From Candidatus Brocadiaceae bacterium (GTDB taxonomy: Bacteria > Planctomycetota > Brocadiia > Brocadiales > Brocadiaceae), in the NCBI GenBank assembly GCA_024653795.1, contig JANLHY010000169.1:1-5561 (forward strand): DNA of 5,561 nt, written 5' to 3'. The notes beneath the pieces are model-generated. The model was given only the letters and a program-made list of their open reading frames with translations, was not told where the DNA came from and did no database searches. How positions within the stretch are numbered: the first letter of the stretch is position 1; each line of letters starts with the position of its first letter. This document shows, in pieces, positions 1 through 5,182 of the stretch. A program made the translations under genes and the position numbers.

Positions 1-28
1 CATGTTTGATCTCGTATTTTTCGTGGAG

Positions 29-159
29 GTGGTAAAAGAGTGAAGGCCCGAAGCGCGAACTCCGGGCCCTCTAAAGAAGGAAACCGCGAACACCAATCGC
101 GGAAGCCCCCTCGCTCTTTCCTTTTACCACGGCTTCCCGGGTCTTCGCTACCCGGGAGG
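29..159 (+). ncRNA. Candidate structured leader RNA upstream of the operon
   Basis: Several perfect inverted repeats nest in this gene-free stretch. An outer 10-bp stem pairs GTGGTAAAAG (29-38) with CTTTTACCAC (121-130). It can be extended inward by 39-43 with 111-115, using one G-U pair. Inside are a 6-bp hairpin (45-50 with 63-68) and a second (84-89 with 97-102). A third hairpin, CCCGGGT (136-142) with ACCCGGG (150-156) around a 7-base loop, lies 3' of the outer stem. Its 3' arm overlaps the purine-rich GGGAGG (154-159) that would be the ribosome-binding site of the next gene, so folding could limit translation. The stems are seen directly; an RNA function is inferred. It could be a cis-regulatory leader, an independent small RNA, or a DNA-level protein-binding structure near the element's end. 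Confidence 0.4.
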
Positions 160-160
160 T

Positions 161-553
161 TTGGCCATCGTCGTCCTGCTGGTGTTACGTCGATGCGGTT
201 TATGCGACTGTTCCTTCCATGTTTGCCGTTCGTGTTATCGCGGCCAGCGGTATTGCAGCCATGAATGCGGCGACCGTGCGCGTGTTATTGCGTGCCGATC
301 CGCGCAGCGCCGCTACATCCGGACACCTCCTGGGCGCCTGAAGCGGCGGGTCTCCGCCCGCCGTTACCGCCGTCTTCACGCTCATCAAAAATCCGTGGCT
401 GATCAGGGTTCAACAGCAGTCCCTCCTGCCTCTATTCTTCTCCCATCGGACGGTTGCCGCTGCTCATTTTGCGGCCGGTCGGGGCGAATCGTGGCCGTCT
501 TCCCCCGCCGCGGGTATGGCGGGAGAGCGACTCATCCCGTACTTCGTCCTTGA
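161..553 (+). CDS. Small Cys/Arg-rich putative zinc-binding protein
   Basis: This 130-residue protein has no named function that I can assign. Its N-terminal third is packed with cysteines in spaced pairs (C12-x2-C15, C22-x2-C25, C32-x3-C36, plus C17 and C45). A second small cluster, C99, C101 and C104, lies near the end, which looks like one or two zinc-binding folds. The middle (about 50-72) is very Arg-rich and could bind nucleic acid. The cysteine spacing is coherent over most of the length, which argues for a real gene rather than a chance frame. The start is uncertain: TTG at 161 sits only one base after GGGAGG (154-159), which is too close, and the next candidate is GTG at 182. The stop lies 23 bases before the chosen start of the ParB-like gene, suggesting one operon. 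I have an impression that similar proteins occur beside IS21-type transposases, but I cannot confirm it here. Confidence 0.6.
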   Translation: MAIVVLLVLRRCGLCDCSFHVCRSCYRGQRYCSHECGDRARVIACRSAQRRYIRTPPGRLKRRVSARRYRRLHAHQKSVADQGSTAVPPASILLPSDGCRCSFCGRSGRIVAVFPRRGYGGRATHPVLRP

Positions 554-576
554 ACGTGAAGGGAGACATCAACATC

Positions 577-1455
577 GTGCAGTTGGAGTTCCATCAGATA
601 GATCTTCGTTACCGGGATCTTCGAGTCGTCGATCGGGAGCGGGATGCCCGTCTGCTGGCGTCGCTTGCGGGCGTCGGGCAGAAGACGCCGGTGCTCGTGG
701 TGTCGGGCGAAGGAGATCGGTACGTTCTGATCGACGGCTACCGGCGTGTGGATGGGTTGCTGCGGCTGAAAGCGGACACGGTGGAAGCGCTGTTGTTGCC
801 GATTCCCGAATCCGAAGGGTTGATCCTGTCGCACCGGATGGAGAGTTCCTGCCGCAAAAGCGCTCTGGAGGAGGGCTGGCTGCTTCGGGAGCTGGAGCAT
901 GGCCACGGGATGAGTCGGGTGGAGCTGGCGTCGAAACTGCTTCGGTCTTCGTCGTGGGTAAGCCGTCGGCTGGGGCTTGTAGAGATTCTTCCCGCATCGG
1001 TTCAAGAAGCGGTACGCGCAGGGAGAGTCGGTCCGCATGCGGCGATGAAGTCGCTGTTGCCGTTGGCGCGCGCCAACAGGGAGGCGTGCGAGACGCTGGT
1101 CGCCAACCTTGGCGCCGCGGGTGCCGCTGTCCGGCAGATGGAGGAACTGTGGCGTGCCTGGCGCAAGGGGACGGAAGAAGATCGGGAACGGATCGTATCG
1201 CACCCTGGGTTGTACCTTGCGGCTTTATCGGAGGTGGGACGGAGCGACGCGCCGGAACCGGTTCCGGCGACCGAGTCGGTTCGAAAGGATCTTGCGTCTG
1301 TTGGCGGCACCTGCCGGCGGGTCAAACGGAAGTTCCTGGCGGCGTATGAAGGAGGCGGTTCTCCCGCGTGGCCCGGCGCCGTCGGGCTTGTCTGGGAGAA
1401 CGCGCAATCGGCGTTCGCCTCGCTGTCGTCGGTCATGGCGGAGCGGCTGCCATGA
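577..1455 (+). CDS. ParB/Spo0J-like DNA-binding protein
   Basis: This 292-residue protein has the two-domain layout of ParB/KorB/Noc. The N-terminal ParB domain (about 3-75) contains a VLIDGYRRVDG segment at 50-60, matching the family's GERR-type box (typically hlIaGeRRwrA). A helix-turn-helix region at about 112-138 (SRVELASKLLRSSSWVSRRL) is followed by the family's Lp-x-Vq-x2-V-x2-G pattern at 138-150. The C-terminal part (about 165-292) is not recognisable. ParB proteins bind parS-like sites and many are CTP-dependent clamps. In this box Glu of GERR is replaced by Tyr, so CTP use is doubtful. The start is GTG at 577 with AAGGGAG at 559-565; GTG 556 and TTG 550 are in-frame alternatives. 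The stop overlaps the istA start as ATGA, implying translational coupling. Its place in a transposon operon suggests a role in regulation, target choice or bridging of transposon ends, rather than plasmid partition; this is inference. Confidence 0.82.
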   Translation: MQLEFHQIDLRYRDLRVVDRERDARLLASLAGVGQKTPVLVVSGEGDRYVLIDGYRRVDGLLRLKADTVEALLLPIPESEGLILSHRMESSCRKSALEEGWLLRELEHGHGMSRVELASKLLRSSSWVSRRLGLVEILPASVQEAVRAGRVGPHAAMKSLLPLARANREACETLVANLGAAGAAVRQMEELWRAWRKGTEEDRERIVSHPGLYLAALSEVGRSDAPEPVPATESVRKDLASVGGTCRRVKRKFLAAYEGGGSPAWPGAVGLVWENAQSAFASLSSVMAERLP

Positions 1456-2861
1456 AGGACCGCGAGACCCGGACCGCGATCCTGGCGCTTGCGGCTGCCG
1501 GCCGCGGCAAGCGAACGATAGCGAAGGCGCTGTCGGTCTCGCGGAACACGGTCAAGGAAGTGCTCAAGCTCGGTACGTTCGAGGTGCCGTCCCCGGATCG
1601 GCCGGAGGTTCTGGCTGCACACGAGGAGACGATCCGGTCGTTGTACGAGACGTGCGCAGGGAATCGGGTCCGGGTGTTCGAGTCGTTGCGCGAGATGGGC
1701 GTTACGATCCCGTATCAGACGCTGACCGGCTTCCTTCGGCGCCGCGGGATCGGGTGCGTGCTCCAGCGGATCGCCGGCAACTACCAGTTCTCCCCGGGCG
1801 AGGAGATGCAGCACGACACGTCTCCCCACGACGTACTCGTCGGGGGGAAGAAACGTCGGCTGCAATGCGCCAGCCTGGTGCTCGGGCACTCCCGGATGGT
1901 CTACGCGCAGTGCTACCTCTCCTTCACCCGCTTCCACGCGAAGGCGTTTTTAACCGGCGCCTTCCAGTACATGGGTGGATCTGCGAGACGATGCGTGATC
2001 GACAACACGAACGTGGTGCTGGCGTGCGGTTCCGGGAAGAACGCGCTGGTCGCCCCCGAGATGGAGGCGTTCGCCGAGCGGTTCGGGTTCGAGTTTGCTG
2101 CGCACGCGATCGGGGATGCGGACCGCAAGGGGAAGGTGGAACGGTCGTTCTCCTACATTGAGGGGAACTTCTACCCGGGCCGCACGTTTACGGATCTCTC
2201 CGATCTGAACCGCCAACTGCTCGAGTGGTGCAAGACGGTCAATGCCAAGCCCCGCCGGCATCTGCACGCATCTCCCGTTGAACTGTTCCAATCCGAGCGG
2301 GCGCAGCTGGTTCCGTTGCCGCTTCATGTCCCCGAGGTATACGCCCTGCACCGGCGGGTGGTGGACGTGGAGGCGATGATCACGCTGCACAACAACCGGT
2401 ACTCGGTCCCGTGCGAGTGGATCGGCAAGGGCGTGGAGGTACGGGAGACGATGGAGCGCGTCGTCATCTGCTCTCGTCATGCGCTGTTGGCCGAGCATCC
2501 CCGCCTGGAGGAGAAGGCTCAGGCAAAAAGCGTGCTTCCGGCGCATCGGCCGGTGAGGCGGGACCACCAGAAGGGAGCGGGCTTGCCGGCCATGCCGGAA
2601 GAAGCGGTGCTGTCGGCCGGGGCTCCCGAGTTGGCGGCCATGGCCTCCCTGCTGAAAAAACGCGGCGGGAAGCGATCGCTCCGGTACATCCGTCATCTGC
2701 ACCGGATGTATCTGGACTACCCGGCGCAGCCGCTGATCCGCGCGGTTCGCGCGGCGCTTACGCACGGCCTGTACGACATGGAGCGGATCGAGCGGATGGT
2801 TCTGCGTGGAATCGCCGGGGAGTTCTTCCGGATCCCCGCCCGAGGAGAAGACGATGAGTGA
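1452..2861 (+). CDS. istA: IS21-family DDE transposase IstA
   Basis: IstA is the transposase that binds the element ends and carries out DNA cleavage and strand transfer, working with the ATPase IstB. At 469 residues it is within the range usual for the family. A helix-turn-helix occupies about 18-38 (GKRTIAKALSVSRNTVKEVL). The integrase-like catalytic core carries a full DDE triad: D122 in MQHDTSPHD, D184 in CVIDNTN and E230 in GKVERSF. The region from about 295-350 (NNRYSVP at 314-320) matches the beta-rich domain that follows the core, and the Lys/Arg-rich C-terminus (about 355-469) is typical. The start is ATG at 1452, which overlaps the upstream stop and has GCGGAG (1438-1443) 8 bases before it. 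The stop overlaps istB by 8 bases. No frameshift or lost catalytic residue is visible, so it is probably active. Confidence 0.95.
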   Translation: MKDRETRTAILALAAAGRGKRTIAKALSVSRNTVKEVLKLGTFEVPSPDRPEVLAAHEETIRSLYETCAGNRVRVFESLREMGVTIPYQTLTGFLRRRGIGCVLQRIAGNYQFSPGEEMQHDTSPHDVLVGGKKRRLQCASLVLGHSRMVYAQCYLSFTRFHAKAFLTGAFQYMGGSARRCVIDNTNVVLACGSGKNALVAPEMEAFAERFGFEFAAHAIGDADRKGKVERSFSYIEGNFYPGRTFTDLSDLNRQLLEWCKTVNAKPRRHLHASPVELFQSERAQLVPLPLHVPEVYALHRRVVDVEAMITLHNNRYSVPCEWIGKGVEVRETMERVVICSRHALLAEHPRLEEKAQAKSVLPAHRPVRRDHQKGAGLPAMPEEAVLSAGAPELAAMASLLKKRGGKRSLRYIRHLHRMYLDYPAQPLIRAVRAALTHGLYDMERIERMVLRGIAGEFFRIPARGEDDE

Positions 2862-3582
2862 AGATCTGGACCAACTCGCCAAAAACCTGAAACTTAAAAA
2901 GATCCGGACGATCCTTCCGCGCGAGCTGGAGCGGGCGGTCAAGCAGGGAACCGATTGCGGCGAGTTCCTGAGCCGCCTGCTGCGGGAAGAGTTCCTCTAC
3001 CGGCAGGAGCGCTCGATCGAGTACCGGATCAATCTGGCGCGCATGCCGGAGCGGTGGTCCGTCGATACGTTCCCATTCGCCAAGCAACCCGGCGTCAAAT
3101 CGTCCGTCATAAAGGGACTGGCTCGTCTGGACTTCATCGCGCAGGGGACCAACCTGGTCTTCATCGGCCCGGCCGGGGTGGGCAAAACGGGACTGGCAAG
3201 CGCCATCCTCCTGAAGGCCATACAGAACGGCTACCGGGGGCTCTTCGTCAAGGCGCAGGACCTCTTCGACGAGATGTACGCCTCGCTGGCCGACCGCGGG
3301 ACAAGAAAACTCGTCGACCGGCTCGCGCGCGTAGATTTATTGTTGATTGACGAGCTTGGGTACCTGAATCTGAAACCGGAGCAGACCAACATCTTCTTCA
3401 AGTTGATGGAAGAACGGTACAACAAAAAATCCACGATCATCACTACGAACTTGCCCTACGACGACTGGTACGGCTTCCTCGGAAACAAGCACATGGTCAG
3501 TGCGCTTCTGGACCGTTTGTGTCACCGCTGCCAGACCATCACGATCGACGGACCGTCGTTGCGTGCGCCCACCGAGCCGTAA
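2854..3582 (+). CDS. istB: IS21-family AAA+ ATPase IstB (transposition helper)
   Basis: IstB is an AAA+ ATPase related to DnaC/DnaA that assembles on DNA, bends the target and stimulates IstA. The 242-residue protein has the expected parts: an N-terminal helical region (about 1-95), Walker A GPAGVGKT at 105-112, Walker B LLLIDE at 162-167, a sensor-1 segment STIITTNLP at 193-201 with N199, and a conserved LLDRL stretch near 218-222 holding the likely arginine finger R221. Length is close to the family norm of about 250. The ATG at 2854 lies 6 bases after AGGAG (2843-2847), a strong ribosome-binding site, and overlaps the end of istA by 8 bases. All nucleotide-binding motifs are intact. Confidence 0.96.
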   Translation: MSEDLDQLAKNLKLKKIRTILPRELERAVKQGTDCGEFLSRLLREEFLYRQERSIEYRINLARMPERWSVDTFPFAKQPGVKSSVIKGLARLDFIAQGTNLVFIGPAGVGKTGLASAILLKAIQNGYRGLFVKAQDLFDEMYASLADRGTRKLVDRLARVDLLLIDELGYLNLKPEQTNIFFKLMEERYNKKSTIITTNLPYDDWYGFLGNKHMVSALLDRLCHRCQTITIDGPSLRAPTEP

Positions 3583-3651
3583 TCGAAACCGACACGACAA
3601 CCTTCCATCGCACGACCTTCTTCCCTCGAAAACATCCACATCCGTAAAAGC

Positions 3652-3676
3652 GACGCACCGAAACCCCCGGTGCGTC
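3652..3676 (+). terminator. Hairpin after istB, possible terminator
   Basis: GACGCACCG (3652-3660) and CGGTGCGTC (3668-3676) form a perfect 9-bp GC-rich stem around a 7-base loop, about 70 bases after the istB stop. No T-run follows, so it does not look like a standard intrinsic terminator. It may stop or protect the operon transcript, or block transcription entering the element from outside. The rest of 3583-3733 contains no gene I can recognise. Confidence 0.4.
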
Positions 3677-3733
3677 CTCCGATCGACAGGTCATATCCAA
3701 AAAGAAGGAAACGATAAACCGAAAATCAGGGGT

Positions 3734-3775
3734 GGGTCAGTTCAGGAGAGCACAAACGGGTCAGTTCCGGTGAGC
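3734..3775 (+). repeat. Right-end terminal repeats of the IS21-like element
   Basis: Two 18-bp direct repeats, GGGTCAGTTCAGGAGAGC (3734-3751) and GGGTCAGTTCCGGTGAGC (3758-3775), match at 16 of 18 positions and start 24 bp apart. Multiple internally repeated transposase-binding sites at each end are characteristic of the IS21 family, and the reverse-complement GAACTGACCC core resembles known family ends. The exact last base cannot be fixed without an uninterrupted copy of the target. Homology to the next transposase starts almost immediately afterward. Confidence 0.75.
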
Positions 3776-4084
3776 GGCGAGGCGGCGCTGAAAAGTTCCC
3801 TGCTGCTGCGTCCGGTGCGTCACTGGACGGAGCGGCGGATCCGGGCGCATGTGTTTCTCTGCGTCCTGGCGCTGCAGATCGAACGGTGGATGAGAAAAAC
3901 TCTCCGGTCGGTGTCGGCACAAAAGGCCGTGGACCTGTTGCGGCGGATCAAGGCGGTCACGGTGACCTCCCCGGGGGGAAGTTCCCGGGTGACGACGGTC
4001 GTCACGGCGGAGCAGAAGGATCTGCTCAAGCGGTTGGGCGTCCCCCCGTTGTCCGGGGTACTTCCGGAATCGTGTAGCGTATAA
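3776..4084 (+). pseudogene. IS1634-like (IS4-type) transposase, C-terminal remnant
   Basis: About 100 codons remain of a second transposase. The piece LKSSLLLRPVRHWTERRIRA followed by HVFLCVLALQIER matches the C-terminal signature of IS1634-group IS4-like transposases, where RPVxHW and RRIxAH lie just after the catalytic Glu helix. The end, with AVDLLRRIKAV and LLKRLGV, is also the normal C-terminus of that group. The DDE core and everything upstream are missing because the frame runs back into the IS21-like right end, which has no start of its own. The simplest reading is that the IS21-like element inserted into this gene; the N-terminal part should then lie to the left of the window. The remnant cannot be active alone. 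Confidence 0.8.
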
Positions 4085-4204
4085 AATCGGGATGATTGAT
4101 GTTCAGATCCAATGAAATCAATGGGTTGGCCCATCGAGGTGTCGAAGTTCGGCGGGCCAGGATCATCAACACCCGCGGTAAAGCAAAAAGCGTGAACCGA
4201 AGGA
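4085..4204 (+). other. Non-coding 3' flank of the IS1634-like remnant
   Basis: This stretch follows the transposase stop and runs up to the half attC. It probably contains the right end of the IS1634-like element, but the terminal inverted repeat cannot be placed because the left end is absent. Two weak inverted repeats occur: ATTGAT (4095-4100) with ATCAAT (4117-4122), and TGGCCC (4127-4132) with GGGCCA (4154-4159). No convincing gene is present. Confidence 0.45.
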
Positions 4205-4231
4205 GCCGTCAGCTTCAACCGTTTGTTGGAC
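4205..4231 (-). other. attC: Truncated integron attC site (5' half only)
   Basis: Read on the minus strand, this begins with GTCCAAC (4231-4225, fitting RYYYAAC) and continues with CGGTTGAAGCTGACGG, nearly the same as the matching arm of the complete attC at 4898-4972. It starts 11 bases after the stop of the RelE/ParE toxin gene, the normal position for a cassette's attC. The complementary arm and the GTTRRRY core are missing from the adjoining sequence, which is instead the flank of the IS1634-like remnant. The site was therefore probably broken within its loop by insertion of that IS or by a later deletion. It should no longer fold or recombine from what is visible here. Confidence 0.72.
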
Positions 4232-4242
4232 GGCAGTAAAAC

Positions 4243-4533
4243 CTAAAGATTATCTTTTGTTAATTTTTGCTTCATGTGCCGAATCGTTAAAATCAATATT
4301 CTTTTTGCTTCGATTTGATAAATAATTCTATAACTCCCACAAAATATCTCTCGAATATCTTTCTGGCCAATCTCTGGAACAACACGGCCTTGCGTTGGAA
4401 ACTCCTTTATCCTCTTTCTCGACTCATAAATATTGTTCACTATGGCTCTTGCCGCATCAGGATTTTCACGAGCAATATATTTGTTGTTCTCTACAAGATC
4501 ATCTGCTGCCTGTGGGGACCAGACAATCTTCAT
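4243..4533 (-). CDS. RelE/ParE-family toxin
   Basis: This 96-residue protein is of the usual length for RelE/ParE toxins, whose members cleave mRNA on the ribosome (RelE) or poison gyrase (ParE). The N-terminal WSPQAADDLVENNKYIAREN (5-24), an AA.AIV helix near 27-34, FPTQGRVVPEI (45-55), DIREIFCGSYRIIYQI (59-74) and the terminal ILTIRHMKQKL (81-91) follow the family pattern in order. The WSPxAxxDL and YIA segments lean toward ParE-type, but the target cannot be decided from sequence. The start ATG overlaps the antitoxin stop as ATGA, and its own ribosome-binding site is weak, so translation is probably coupled to the antitoxin. The gene ends 11 bases before the half attC. Confidence 0.88.
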   Translation of the reverse strand: MKIVWSPQAADDLVENNKYIARENPDAARAIVNNIYESRKRIKEFPTQGRVVPEIGQKDIREIFCGSYRIIYQIEAKRILILTIRHMKQKLTKDNL

Positions 4534-4811
4534 AGACCAAGCCGCTCAAGCACGATCTTTTTAAAATCAGAATCCGCAATGCCTTTTCCCTCTGCGATTT
4601 GAGCCTGTGCTATCTGGACGTCGTTTAATATTTCAGCCCTTTCAACCAGATCTTCGTACGCCCTCACGTCAAGAAGAACCGCGGCGCTCCGACCATGTTG
4701 GGTGAGAATGACGGGGCGCCGCGTTTCACGTACCTGGTTCATAAATGCTGCGGTGTTGGCCCGAAACTCAGAAAGGGGTCGGACATCTTCGGTGGGGATA
4801 ACTCTCGGCAT
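4530..4811 (-). CDS. Phd/YefM-family antitoxin
   Basis: This 93-residue protein neutralises the toxin encoded next to it and represses their shared promoter. The N-terminal fold has the family pattern: VRPLSEFRANTAAFMNQVRE (10-29), RRPVILTQHGRSAAVLLDVR (31-50), then AYEDLVERAEIL (51-62). The charged C-terminal tail (about 65-93) is the expected toxin-wrapping segment. The ATG at 4811 is chosen over an in-frame ATG at 4862 because GAGGAGG (4823-4817) is 5 bases before it and because the longer version would translate through the promoter and operator. It overlaps the toxin start by 4 bp. Antitoxin-first order with the operator upstream agrees with standard autoregulation. Confidence 0.9.
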   Translation of the reverse strand: MPRVIPTEDVRPLSEFRANTAAFMNQVRETRRPVILTQHGRSAAVLLDVRAYEDLVERAEILNDVQIAQAQIAEGKGIADSDFKKIVLERLGL

Positions 4812-4828
4812 GGCACCCTCCTCATATT

Positions 4829-4859
4829 GTACTCCATGTGGTACAGACCATGGTACCAC
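4829..4859 (-). promoter_or_regulatory. Putative Phd-type operator
   Basis: GTAC cores occur at 4829-4832, 4841-4844 and 4853-4856, each exactly 12 bp from the next. The last two form the inverted repeat GTGGTAC (4838-4844) with GTACCAC (4853-4859). YefM and Phd operators are built from TGTACA-like palindromes at about this spacing, so this is very probably where the antitoxin or the TA complex binds. It overlaps the putative -10 region and lies just before the ribosome-binding site. Confidence 0.65.
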
Positions 4860-4878
4860 CATGAATGAGGTCTTGCAA
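4850..4878 (-). promoter_or_regulatory. Putative promoter of the Phd-RelE/ParE operon
   Basis: On the minus strand TTGCAA (4878-4873) and TACCAT (4855-4850) are separated by 17 bp. Each matches the sigma-70 consensus at four of six positions, and the -10 box is inside the GTAC operator. TACAAT (4831-4826) is a better -10 box alone but has no good -35 partner. Cassette TA operons usually carry their own promoter. Confidence 0.4.
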
Positions 4879-4897
4879 ATCTTTTTGTTGACTGTCC

Positions 4898-4972
4898 GTC
4901 CAACGCTCAGGTTGAGCTGCGGGGCCTCCCGGGTTCCAATGGGCAGCCGTCAGCTCCAACCTGTTGTTAGGT
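4898..4972 (-). other. attC: Complete integron attC recombination site
   Basis: The 75-bp site is bounded by RYYYAAC and GTTRRRY cores. On the minus strand it runs from ACCTAAC (4972-4966) to GTTGGAC (4904-4898). The inner arms CAGGTTGGAGCTGACGG (4963-4947) and the complement of 4908-4922 pair over 15 bp and leave two unpaired bases, a G and an A, on the first arm. Such extrahelical bases lie in the RYYYAAC-side arm of known attC sites and dictate which strand the integrase uses, which fixes the orientation as minus. The site begins 6 bases after the stop of the antitoxin in cassette 1. Its arms are nearly the same as those of the two partial sites in the window. Confidence 0.88.
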
Positions 4973-4978
4973 CTCAAA

Positions 4979-5179
4979 TTATTTAAATTCTTCTATTAGC
5001 TCCATATCTTTGCGTAATAATTGATGCACTATTTCGCCAATATCCTTTCCTTTCTTCCGTGCTAACTGTTCCACCTGCATCTGTAACTTGTGATCCAAGT
5101 AAATAGGAAGTCGCAATTCAACGCCTTTTCGGAAGAATTTCCCCCTTACAGCCTTAGAAAAATCATATTCCTTTCTCAT
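4979..5179 (-). CDS. Ribbon-helix-helix antitoxin (BrnA-like position)
   Basis: This 66-residue basic protein follows the BrnT-type toxin gene after only three bases. It has a charged N-terminus (EYDFSKAVRGKFF, 4-16), a strand-like ELRLPIYLD (21-29), and two helices (about 32-44 and 46-64), an arrangement that fits a ribbon-helix-helix DNA-binding dimer. Such antitoxins bind the toxin and repress the operon. Toxin-first order is the standard layout for brnT-brnA. The sequence is not a close match to classic BrnA, so only the general antitoxin role is claimed. AGGAGG lies 9-10 bases before the ATG, inside the end of the toxin gene. Confidence 0.8.
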   Translation of the reverse strand: MRKEYDFSKAVRGKFFRKGVELRLPIYLDHKLQMQVEQLARKKGKDIGEIVHQLLRKDMELIEEFK

Positions 5180-5182
5180 AAC

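Larger units (their letters stand above)
1..3775 (+). mobile_element. IS21-family element with two accessory genes (left end not seen)
   Basis: This is a transposable element with the istA-istB pair that defines the IS21 family, ending on the right at paired 18-bp repeats (3734-3775). Two co-oriented genes, a Cys-rich small protein and a ParB-like protein, lie directly upstream in the same operon, which the standard two-gene IS21 layout lacks. Beyond the right repeats the sequence becomes the C-terminus of an unrelated IS1634-like transposase, which marks the boundary to within a few bases. IS21 elements carry the same repeats inverted at the left end. No motif like GAACTGACCC appears in 1-600, so the left end must be outside the window or deleted, and the start given here is only the window edge. 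The transposase triad, Walker motifs and overlaps are intact, so the machinery looks functional. Confidence 0.72.
4232..4903 (-). mobile_element. Integron gene cassette 2 (Phd-RelE/ParE), body
   Basis: This is the body of a gene cassette on the minus strand, entered just after the G of the GTTGGAC core of the intact attC (4904-4898) and ending at the broken attC (4231-4205). It holds only an antitoxin-toxin pair with its own promoter and operator, a common content of sedentary integron arrays, where such cassettes are thought to stabilise the array. Because its own attC is broken, it can no longer be cleanly excised as a single cassette. Confidence 0.7.

Noticed and set aside
40..264. Short plus-strand frame over the leader
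   Set aside because: It overlaps the hairpin-rich stretch and the Cys-rich gene in another frame, and its translation has no recognisable features.
516..2161. Long plus-strand frames overlapping the ParB-like and istA genes (516-1349, 1109-2161)
   Set aside because: They are out of frame with well-supported proteins, rich in Gly/Arg/Ala, and have no family motifs.
1002..2942. Two long open frames on the minus strand (about 1002-1937 and 1950-2942)
   Set aside because: They lie opposite the strongly supported ParB-like and istA genes, have Arg/His/Pro-rich translations without recognisable domains, and are typical antisense shadows in GC-rich coding DNA.
3886..4077. Plus-strand frame inside the IS1634-like remnant
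   Set aside because: The other frame carries the clear transposase C-terminal motifs, so this one is a shadow.
3820..4218. Minus-strand frame crossing the half attC and the IS1634-like remnant
   Set aside because: It starts inside the attC arm and runs antisense to the transposase remnant; the first part has no recognisable domain and no good ribosome-binding site.
4812..4862. N-terminal extension of the Phd-like antitoxin from ATG 4862
   Set aside because: It would translate through the promoter and operator, and a much better ribosome-binding site directly precedes ATG 4811.
4898..4972. Intact attC considered as an ordinary terminator hairpin or as plus-oriented
   Set aside because: The RYYYAAC and GTTRRRY cores, paired arms and two extrahelical bases identify an attC; the extra bases lie in the arm that makes the minus strand the forward direction.
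4315..4986. Plus-strand frames over the cassette TA genes and attC (4315-4602, 4702-4986)
   Set aside because: They are antisense to recognised TA genes, and the second runs through the operator and the attC, which is implausible for coding sequence.
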